Positions 57,823 through 64,000 of a DNA stretch of 64,000 nucleotides are shown in pieces (the first letter of the stretch is position 1; every line of letters begins with the position of its first letter). The DNA lies in the NCBI RefSeq assembly GCF_048595755.1, contig NZ_CP184360.1, forward strand, positions 3,182,001 to 3,246,000. Reading direction: 5' to 3'. The notes below the pieces were generated by a model, which was given only the letters and a program-made list of their open reading frames with translations, was not told the origin of the DNA and ran no database searches. Both the position numbers and the translations under genes were made by a program. The DNA comes from Luteococcus sp048595755 (GTDB lineage Bacteria; Actinomycetota; Actinomycetes; Propionibacteriales; Propionibacteriaceae).

Positions 57823-59516
57823 CCGGCCGTCTCCAACAACTCACGGGCATGGGCCAGCGACGACTCGCTCGACTCGATGCCGCCCATCATGCGGGCCAGC
57901 TCCTCCTGGCGGTCCTGTCCGGTGACGCGCCGCAGCCCGCTGACGGTCACCTCGCCGTTGGTGGACTTGCTGACCACCAGGTGTGAGTCGGCGAAGGCCG
58001 CCACCTGGGCCAGGTGGGTGACCACGATCACCTGGCAGTGCTTGGCCAGTGCCGCGAGCCGACGCCCGATCTCGACCGCGACCGCACCGCCCACGCCGGC
58101 GTCGACCTCGTCGAAGACACAGGTGTGGACGCCGTGCTCGTCACCGGCGTTGGCGTCGGCGAGCACCACCTCCAGCGCCAGGCGAACGCGTGACAGTTCA
58201 CCGCCCGAGGCCACCTTGCCCAGGGGTGCGGATGGCAGGCCGGGATTGGCGGCGAAGGTGAGCTGGACGCTCTCGGCACCGTACCGCCCCAGGTCGGGCA
58301 GTGCCTTCAGTTCGAAGGCGAGCCGGGCATGCGGCATCGCCAGGGCCGCCAGTTCGCCCTGCACCTGGCTGGCCAGGGATTCGGCGGCCTCACGACGGGT
58401 CGCGGTGAGGGCGGCGGCCTGGCTGGCCAGGGAGTCGTCGAGCTGCGCCAGCTGGTCGCGCAGCTGGTCGATGCGCTCGTCGGAACCGGTCAGCTCCCCC
58501 AGTCGTCGGGCGGAGTCCTGCGACCACTGCAGCACCTCGTCGATGGTGGTGCCGTACTTGCGGGTGAGCCCGGCCAGGGCGGCGCGTCGTTCCCCGATGG
58601 CCTCCAGACGGGCGGGATCCGCATCGAGGTCGGCCAGGTAGCCCGCCACCGCGGCGGCCGCGTCGTTGACGGCAAAGCCCACCTCGCGCAGCTGCTGCGC
58701 CACCTCGGCCGCCGCCGGGTCCAGGGCCTCGGCCTGTTCCATGCCCTTGCGGGCCTCACCGAACAGGCCCACCACCCCGGGGTTGTCGTCGAAGCCGTCG
58801 AGCGAGCCGCTCAGGGCCGTGGAGGCCTGCTGGGCAAGACGCTGCAGGTCGTCCATGGCCTGCAGACGCGTCATCTCCTGGGTCAGGGCCTCGTCCTCGC
58901 CCGGTTGCGGGTCGACCGCGGCGATCTCTTCCAGACCGAAGCGCAGCAGGTCCTGCTCGCGCGCGCGTTCCTGCGCCCGGGTGACCAGGTCCTCGAGTTC
59001 CTGGGCCAGCTGAGTCCGTCGGTCGAAGTCGTGCTGGTAGTCGGCCAGGGCCTTGGCGTGCTCGGGCCCGCAGAATCGGTCCAGCACCTGCCGCTGGCGC
59101 TCCGGGCTGCCCAACCGCACCTGCTCGGACTGTCCGTGGATGGTGGCCAGCTCGCCAGCCAGTTCGGCCAGGGCGCCCACCGAACTCTGTGCCCCACCGA
59201 TGAAGGCGCGGGAGCGCCCCGACTGGTTCACCTGGCGGGCCAGCAGCAGCTCGCCGTCCTCCACCACCCCACCGGCGGCGTCCACGCGTTCGGCAACATG
59301 GTCGAGGTTGGCAAAGCGCCCCTCGACGAGTGCGCGGGGCGAGCCGTGGCGAACCACGCCGGCATCGGCCCGGGTGCCCATCAGCAAGCCCAGACTGCTC
59401 ACCACCATGGTCTTGCCCGCACCGGTCTCGCCGGTGACGGCGGTCATGCCGGGGTGGAAGTCAATGGTGCTCTGCTCGATGACACCGAGTCCCTGGATCC
59501 TCAGGTCCGTCAGCAT
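57813..59516 (-). CDS. recN: DNA repair protein RecN
   Basis: 567-residue SMC-like protein for double-strand-break repair. The Walker A is TGETGAGKTMVVSSL (about residues 29-43), long coiled coils cover the middle (about 150-350), and the ABC signature ASGGELSRVRLALEVV is followed by FDEVDAGVGG. ATG 59516 overlaps the NAD-kinase stop by one base. In M. tuberculosis the genes after recN are, from memory, steB, mctB and pyrG; here the siderophore block comes instead. Confidence 0.96.
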   Translation of the reverse strand: MLTDLRIQGLGVIEQSTIDFHPGMTAVTGETGAGKTMVVSSLGLLMGTRADAGVVRHGSPRALVEGRFANLDHVAERVDAAGGVVEDGELLLARQVNQSGRSRAFIGGAQSSVGALAELAGELATIHGQSEQVRLGSPERQRQVLDRFCGPEHAKALADYQHDFDRRTQLAQELEDLVTRAQERAREQDLLRFGLEEIAAVDPQPGEDEALTQEMTRLQAMDDLQRLAQQASTALSGSLDGFDDNPGVVGLFGEARKGMEQAEALDPAAAEVAQQLREVGFAVNDAAAAVAGYLADLDADPARLEAIGERRAALAGLTRKYGTTIDEVLQWSQDSARRLGELTGSDERIDQLRDQLAQLDDSLASQAAALTATRREAAESLASQVQGELAALAMPHARLAFELKALPDLGRYGAESVQLTFAANPGLPSAPLGKVASGGELSRVRLALEVVLADANAGDEHGVHTCVFDEVDAGVGGAVAVEIGRRLAALAKHCQVIVVTHLAQVAAFADSHLVVSKSTNGEVTVSGLRRVTGQDRQEELARMMGGIESSESSLAHARELLETAGQG

Positions 59517-60439
59517 CAGCGGCGTCCCCGGAAACCCTCGACGGGAAGCTCGAACTTCTTCACCAGCCGCGTGGTGAACGGCTGGGGGCGCAGCCGGGCG
59601 ATCAACAGGTCGTGCTCACCGCGACGCATGGTGATCCGGCTGCCGGGGGCGGCGTCGACGCTGCGGGCGCCGTCGGCCCAGACCACGGCCGGGATGTTGC
59701 GTTCGACGCTGACCAGCAGGTCGATGACGGACTTGGGGCTCAGCACGGCAGGCCGGGCGAACAGCGCGTGGGCCGAGAGCGGAACCAGCTCGATGGCCTC
59801 CACGTCGGGCCACATCACGGGCCCCCCGGCGGAAAAGGCATAGGCCGTCGATCCGGTCGGCGTGCTCACCAGCACCCCGTCGCACCCCCAGCGCGAGAGC
59901 GGACGCTCGTCGACCAGCGCCAACACCTCCAGCATGCGCTCCCGGGCGATCTTCTCCACCGAGACCTCGTTGACTGCGAAGGAGGACCACTGCAGCTCCC
60001 CATCGGGCGCATAGACCTCCACGGCCAGGGTGAGCCGACGCTCGACGGTGTAGGCGCGCTCGTCCACCTTGTCGGCCAGCGTCTCGATCTCGGAGGCCTC
60101 CAGCTCGGCCAGGAAGCCGACGTGGCCCAGGTTGACGCCCAGCAGCGGGACACCCCAGGGCAGGGCCGTCTCGGCGCCGCGCAGGATCGATCCGTCACCA
60201 CCGAAGACGACGACCAGTTCCACCTCTGGGTCGCGGGCGTCGAGCACGTCGATGTCCACCTCGGGACGCACCTTGGCACGCACCTGGTCGTGGAAGTCGA
60301 CCTGCACCTCGGATCGGATACCGCGTTCGGCGATCCGTTCGATGAAGTCGACGGCCGCCACGAGGGCTTCGGGCCGGGTGGGGTGCAGCATCACCGCTAC
60401 GGCGCGCCGACTGGTGTCCGTGCTCTGGTCATCGCTCAC
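59516..60439 (-). CDS. nadK: NAD kinase
   Basis: 307 residues; makes NADP from NAD. The GGDGSILRGAE loop (about residues 82-92), NLGHVGFLAE and CDGVLVSTPTGSTAYAFSAGGPV are diagnostic. Start GTG 60439 has TAGGGT 6 nt upstream (leaderless). It lies between tlyA and recN, the order known from mycobacteria (ppnK). Confidence 0.96.
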   Translation of the reverse strand: MSDDQSTDTSRRAVAVMLHPTRPEALVAAVDFIERIAERGIRSEVQVDFHDQVRAKVRPEVDIDVLDARDPEVELVVVFGGDGSILRGAETALPWGVPLLGVNLGHVGFLAELEASEIETLADKVDERAYTVERRLTLAVEVYAPDGELQWSSFAVNEVSVEKIARERMLEVLALVDERPLSRWGCDGVLVSTPTGSTAYAFSAGGPVMWPDVEAIELVPLSAHALFARPAVLSPKSVIDLLVSVERNIPAVVWADGARSVDAAPGSRITMRRGEHDLLIARLRPQPFTTRLVKKFELPVEGFRGRR

Positions 60440-60445
60440 GAAGCC

Positions 60446-60451
60446 ACCCTA
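60446..60451 (-). promoter_or_regulatory. -10 hexamer TAGGGT, leaderless GTG start of nadK
   Basis: Six nt before GTG 60439. Confidence 0.5.
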
Positions 60452-60498
60452 GCCGCGTGCTCCGACAAGTTCAGCGACGTGGTCCACCCGACGAGAGG

Positions 60499-61245
60499 TC
60501 AGCCGGCGCGTTCGAAGAGCACGAAGTACTCGATGTTCCCGGCTGGTCCCGGCAGCTGACTGGCCTCCCGCCAGACGTCCTGCCACCCCAGGCTGCGGGC
60601 CTGTTGGCACACGGCTTCCACCGCCTGCAGCCGGGTGGCCTCGTCCTTGACGACACCGGTCGAGGTGAGGTTCTTGCGGCCCACCTCGAACTGCGGCTTG
60701 ACCATCAGCAGGGCACGGCCCTGGGGCCCGAGGACCGAGAAGAGCCGCTCCAGCAGCAGGCCGAGGCTGATGAAGCTCACGTCGCAGACCACCAGGTCGA
60801 CGCTGCGGCCTCCCACGTCGGCGATCGCCAGGTCACGCAGGTTCAACCCCTCACGCACCACGACGCGGGGATCCTCCCGCAGATGTGGCACCAACTGGCC
60901 GTGGCCGACGTCGACGGCGAAGACCTGCAAGGCTCCCCTGCTCAACAGCACCTCGGTGAAACCGCCGGTGGAGGCACCGGCATCCAGCACCCGTTCGGGC
61001 ACGCGCTGCCACCCCAGCGAGTCCAGTGCCCCCAGCAATTTGAAGGCGGCCCGGGAGGCCCACTGGACATGGTCCAGCAGGGTGATCTGAGCGCTCAACG
61101 GCACCTGTTGGGAGGCCTTGGTGGCGAGTTTCCCGTCCACCTCCACCAGCTGGTCCTCGACGAGCTTGCGGGCCAGGCTGCGGCTGCGCGCCAGCCCGCG
61201 CTGGGTCATCACGACGTCGAGCCGTCCGGTCTCAGCCACGAGCAT
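60499..61245 (-). CDS. tlyA: TlyA-family rRNA ribose 2'-O-methyltransferase
   Basis: 248 residues: N-terminal S4 domain (RLDVVMTQRGLARSRSLARKLVEDQLVEVDGK) and an FtsJ-like methyltransferase with motif I VLDAGASTGGFTEVLLSRGA and the catalytic Lys/Asp pattern (VDLVVCDVSFISL). Mycobacterial TlyA methylates 16S C1409 and 23S C1920 and gives capreomycin sensitivity. Start ATG 61245, or GTG 61239 two codons in; both overlap the small upstream gene. Confidence 0.93.
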   Translation of the reverse strand: MLVAETGRLDVVMTQRGLARSRSLARKLVEDQLVEVDGKLATKASQQVPLSAQITLLDHVQWASRAAFKLLGALDSLGWQRVPERVLDAGASTGGFTEVLLSRGALQVFAVDVGHGQLVPHLREDPRVVVREGLNLRDLAIADVGGRSVDLVVCDVSFISLGLLLERLFSVLGPQGRALLMVKPQFEVGRKNLTSTGVVKDEATRLQAVEAVCQQARSLGWQDVWREASQLPGPAGNIEYFVLFERAG

Positions 61246-61474
61246 CCGTCCCGTGGCCCGGTCGCAGGGCGGCGGGAATCGGCGACGGAGCCGGCTGACG
61301 GCTCTCCTCCAGCGCTGCCGAGAGGGCGTCCTGCACCGCGGTGAGTCGGTCGTGGTGCTCCGCCAGGGGCACCTCGGTCAGGTCGCGGACGGTGGCCAGT
61401 GCCTCGTCGACACGCGGATTTCCCGTCTCGGGCGGCTCGGCCAGCCCGTTCTGGGGCGGCAGGTCTTCGCTCAC
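61232..61474 (-). CDS. Small conserved-position protein between HAD phosphatase and tlyA
   Basis: 80 residues starting VSEDLPPQNGLAEPPETGNPRVDEALATVRDLTEVPLAEHHDRLTAVQDALSAALEES, one probable helical hairpin and a Pro-rich tail. A short ORF of this kind (Rv1693-like) stands between these two genes in mycobacteria. GTG 61474 overlaps the HAD stop by 4 nt (GTGA) and its stop overlaps tlyA, which supports expression. The function is unknown. Confidence 0.7.
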   Translation of the reverse strand: MSEDLPPQNGLAEPPETGNPRVDEALATVRDLTEVPLAEHHDRLTAVQDALSAALEESRQPAPSPIPAALRPGHGTDARG

Positions 61475-62469
61475 GGCACCAGGTCCAGCCGGTCGACCTC
61501 GGAGCAGTCCAGGTCCGGATCCGCCCAGGCCAGCTGGGTCAGTGCCCACAGGGCGTCCAGTTGGCCTTCCCGGTCGTCGGGAACCTCGTCCAGCCTCACG
61601 GCACCGTCAACCACGCGTGCAGTGTGGCCCCGGCACTCGGCGCTCCCGTCGTGGACGCTCGCCACCCGGGCAGGGGCCAGCAGGGCGCGAAGGTCGTGGC
61701 CGATGGTGGTGGGGCGACGGTCCTCTCCGGCGGCCACCAGGTCATGCTTGCCGTGGGCGCCGGTGAAGACGAACAAGGAGTCCATGCCAACGGCCACGGC
61801 ACCCATCACGTCGGTGTCGAGCCGGTCGCCGACGAAGATGGCCTCCTTCGTCCCCATGCGGCGCATGGTCTCCTCCAGCAGCGGTGTGCAGGGCTTGCCT
61901 GCCACCAGCGGGGTCACCTTGACCGTGGCCTGCACCGCCGCGATCTGCGAGCCGGCACCGGGCACCAGACCCTTGTCGGTCGGTCGGGTGGAGTCAGTGT
62001 TGGTGGCGAACCACTGGGCGCCACGCTGCACCGCGAAGCAGGCATCGTCGAGCCGGGGCCAGGTCATCGCCGGGTCGTAGCCCTGGATCACCGCGGCCGG
62101 TTCGTCGTCACTGCTGGCCACCGGCTCCATGCCCACGGCCGACACCTCTGCGGCCAGAGCCTCGGTGCCGACCACGAGCACCTTGCTGCCCGGTGCCAGG
62201 TGTTCGGTGAGCATACGTGCCCCGGCCTGGGCGCTGGTCACCACGTCCGGCAGTTCTGCCGGCACCTGCAGTGACGTGAGGTGGTCCACCACCACCTGTG
62301 GCGGACGAGCCGCGTTGTTGGTCACATAACCCACCTGGGTTCCGCCCTGCTTGAGGGCCTGGATTCCCTCCGAGGCTCCCGGCACCGCGGCCGGCCCCAG
62401 GTAGACGACTCCGTCAAGGTCGAACAGGGCGGCCCGGTAGCCGTCCACCAGCCTCGACTGCTCGCTCAT
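61471..62469 (-). CDS. HAD-superfamily phosphatase, NagD/PGPase type
   Basis: 332 residues. HAD motif I FDLDGVVYLG (Asp nucleophile, residues ~16-25), motif II VTNNA, a C2-type cap, motif III Lys in AGKPCTP, and motif IV VGDRLDTDVMGA. Related proteins dephosphorylate p-nitrophenyl phosphate, phosphoglycolate or ribose phosphates; the in vivo substrate is open. It carries an extra ~70-residue C-terminal part. ATG 62469 overlaps the TPR gene stop by 4 nt. Confidence 0.88.
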   Translation of the reverse strand: MSEQSRLVDGYRAALFDLDGVVYLGPAAVPGASEGIQALKQGGTQVGYVTNNAARPPQVVVDHLTSLQVPAELPDVVTSAQAGARMLTEHLAPGSKVLVVGTEALAAEVSAVGMEPVASSDDEPAAVIQGYDPAMTWPRLDDACFAVQRGAQWFATNTDSTRPTDKGLVPGAGSQIAAVQATVKVTPLVAGKPCTPLLEETMRRMGTKEAIFVGDRLDTDVMGAVAVGMDSLFVFTGAHGKHDLVAAGEDRRPTTIGHDLRALLAPARVASVHDGSAECRGHTARVVDGAVRLDEVPDDREGQLDALWALTQLAWADPDLDCSEVDRLDLVP

Positions 62470-63878
62470 TCCTGCTCCTTGGTCTCGCTCGTGGCCTCGG
62501 TCTCGCGCTCCTCGGCCTGGGTCTCCTCGGCCTGGGTCTCCTCGGCCTGGGTCTCCTCGGCATCGTCCTCGTCAAGGTCCGCCTCCAGCACGAAGCCGTC
62601 CAGGGCGTTGATCCGGTCCTCGGCGTCCAGCAATCCCTCGACGTCCAGACGCTGCACCATGACGAACCACTGGCGAGCCGCCTCGGCCTGCCCGGAACGC
62701 TCCAGCAGGTCGGCATAGGCGTAGCGCAAGCGCGCCTGCCCCTGCTTGTTCACACCCTTGCCACCGATGGCACCCTTCAGCAGCCGCAAGGCCTCGGCCC
62801 GCTGCCCCATGTCGTCACGCGCCCCGGCCTCCACCAGCAGCATCTCCACCTGCTGTTCGGCATCGAGCCGCTCGTTCGCGGCCTCCTTGGCCAGCTTCAG
62901 TGAGTTGGCCGGACGCCCCAGCGCCCGCTCGCAGTCGGCCATCACGGGCAGGTATTCCGCGCCACCGGTCATGCGACGAAGCGCCCGGTACTCGTTGAGC
63001 GCGACGGCATACTCCCCCGCGGCGTAGGCGGTCTCGGCGGTGGCCTCACGCACGACGGGCAGCCGGGCTGCGCGTCGACGGGCCGCCTCGGCATGCCGGT
63101 AGGCCAGCTCGGGGTCCTCGTCGATCAGTTCTCCCGCAGCCACCAGGTGTGCCGCGACGGTGGCTCCCAGATCCTTGGGCAGGCCACGCAATTCGGCACG
63201 GACCGCGAAGGGAAGCACTCGCTCGTCGACCTCTGTCGGGGTCTCGGGCTCATCTGCGCGGGCCGCCAGCCCGGGCCGCACGAAGTCCTCGGTCTCGCGG
63301 GGTGCCCGATCATCACGGAAGCCCCCTCGTGCACCGCGGTCCTCGCGGAAATCACGGCCACGTCCCCCTCGGTCGTCACGACGGAAGTCCTGACCGCGCC
63401 CACCACGCCGATCCTGGCCGCCACGCCGATCCTGGCCACGACGATCATCGTCTCGCCAGTTGCGCTGAGAGGCACCCTCCTGGCGCTCATCCCGACGCTC
63501 CTCTCGCTGCAGCCCTCGGCCACCGGGGCGAGCGTCGTCACGCCGATACCCGCGAGTCTCGTCCGCCCGGCCACCCTGGCGGCGATCACCTCGATCATCC
63601 GAGCGTGAACCGCTACCGTACCCGCGCTCCCCGCGATCGTCTCGGCGCGAGTAACCACGCTCCTCACCACGCGAATCCCTGCCGTACCCGCGCTCCCGGC
63701 GATCGTCGCGACGCGAGTAACCACGCTCCTGACCACCAGATGAGCGACCGTAACCGCGCTCCCCGCGTCCTCGATCGTCGCGGCGGCCGGCACCATCGCG
63801 ACCAGGCCTACCCGCGGGGCGTCCCCGGCCGTAGCCATCACGATTGTTCGACGAGTTGTTGCTTGGGTAGTCAGCCAT
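62466..63878 (-). CDS. RG/RGY-rich protein with TPR-like domain
   Basis: 470 residues in three parts. Residues 1-205 are disordered and extremely Arg/Gly/Asp-rich, with repeated RGYGR, RGYSRRDDR and RGG units. Residues ~220-430 are helical TPR-like repeats (ALRLLKGAIGG, LRYAYADLLERSGQAEAARQWF). The acidic tail contains three to four copies of AEETQ. Mycobacterial Rv1691 occupies this place but, as far as recalled, without such a long RG region, which suggests RNA binding or phase separation here. ATG 63878 has AGGATGG 5-11 nt upstream. Confidence 0.8.
   Translation of the reverse strand: MADYPSNNSSNNRDGYGRGRPAGRPGRDGAGRRDDRGRGERGYGRSSGGQERGYSRRDDRRERGYGRDSRGEERGYSRRDDRGERGYGSGSRSDDRGDRRQGGRADETRGYRRDDARPGGRGLQREERRDERQEGASQRNWRDDDRRGQDRRGGQDRRGGRGQDFRRDDRGGRGRDFREDRGARGGFRDDRAPRETEDFVRPGLAARADEPETPTEVDERVLPFAVRAELRGLPKDLGATVAAHLVAAGELIDEDPELAYRHAEAARRRAARLPVVREATAETAYAAGEYAVALNEYRALRRMTGGAEYLPVMADCERALGRPANSLKLAKEAANERLDAEQQVEMLLVEAGARDDMGQRAEALRLLKGAIGGKGVNKQGQARLRYAYADLLERSGQAEAARQWFVMVQRLDVEGLLDAEDRINALDGFVLEADLDEDDAEETQAEETQAEETQAEERETEATSETKEQE
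62514..62567. repeat. 18-bp tandem repeat coding for AEETQ
   Basis: CTGGGTCTCCTCGGC repeats three times at 15-18-bp spacing near the 3' end of the TPR gene. Confidence 0.7.
63581..63760. repeat. Degenerate in-frame repeats coding for RGYGR/RGYSRRDDR
   Basis: Several ~60-bp units (CGAGTAACCACGCTCCT- and GTACCCGCGCTCCC-type) alternate along the 5' part of the TPR gene and encode the RG-rich blocks. Confidence 0.75.
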
Positions 63879-64000
63879 GGTTCCATCCTGCCGCACGCCT
63901 GCTGTGGGTGCGATGTGTGATCGTCGTGTCTGTGAGGACCGGGCGCCTCGAAACTGGCGCACCACCTCTGGGGCCGGCCCGGAAGGCCGCCGGGAAAATG
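63879..64000. other. Window-end stretch without a recognised gene
   Basis: 122 bp upstream of the TPR gene. The frame of that gene stays open for another 29 codons, but no good start is visible there. No other feature was seen. Confidence 0.5.

Overview
The window comes from a high-GC actinobacterium. Supporting signs are the Pup-ligase pafA with pafB/pafC, a HelY helicase, an IclR-type leuCD regulator, an IdeR/DtxR-type iron box, and many start codons placed 6-8 nt after a TAnnnT -10 hexamer (leaderless mRNAs). Gene order matches several mycobacterial neighbourhoods remembered from M. tuberculosis (thiL-ddl-hup-leuDC-IclR; pafABC-tatAC-helY; the Rv1691-Rv1711 block). A member of the Propionibacteriales is plausible, but the species cannot be fixed from sequence reading alone. 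No prophage, insertion sequence, CRISPR array or replication origin was seen.

Layout. 1-5.5 kb: 5' part of ftsK, thiL, a ligand-domain-only Lrp protein, ddl, a PlsC-type acyltransferase and an 84-residue orphan protein followed by a 15-bp tandem repeat. 5.6-14.9 kb: hup, leuDC facing a divergent IclR regulator across a perfect palindrome, tRNA-Glu and tRNA-Gln, a CPBP membrane protein with an FAH-family hydrolase, deoA, and divergent ilvE/leuB. 14.9-18.6 kb: ribDE-ribBA-ribH behind an FMN riboswitch. 18.7-22.1 kb: a membrane-anchored metzincin-like DUF3152 protein, a methyltransferase, a patatin-like lipase and a DUF1648 membrane protein. 22.3-25.9 kb: ilvBNC preceded by a Leu/Val-rich leader peptide and a U-tract terminator, a clear transcription attenuator. 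26-35 kb: a small membrane protein, HIT protein, FAD/Fe-S dehydrogenase, hisF, DUF808 protein and helY. 35.1-40.8 kb: ArsR regulator with CDF metal exporter, diacylglycerol kinase-like protein, tatC-tatA and pafB-pafC. 40.9-45.3 kb: gluQ, a two-domain FKBP lipoprotein, pafA and rluB. 45.3-50 kb: scpB-scpA, a predicted ribbon-helix-helix protein, parA, xerD and a NUDIX hydrolase. 50.1-57.8 kb: a plus-strand block with a 5'-truncated sialidase, an ATP-dependent DNA ligase and an IdeR-controlled siderophore utilisation operon. 57.8-64 kb: recN, NAD kinase, tlyA, a small conserved ORF, a HAD phosphatase and an RG-rich TPR protein.

How it fits together. Branched-chain amino acid synthesis (ilvBNC, ilvE, leuB, leuCD) is spread over three loci with different controls: leader-peptide attenuation for ilvBNC, a probable IclR operator for leuCD, and leaderless promoters for ilvE and leuB. 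Riboflavin synthesis is FMN-feedback controlled. ScpAB, ParA, XerD, FtsK and RecN cover chromosome segregation and repair. The 50.1-57.8 kb block occupies the place where relatives, as far as recalled, carry steB-mctB-pyrG between recN and the NUDIX gene. Together with the decapitated sialidase at its edge, this marks a rearrangement or insertion site.
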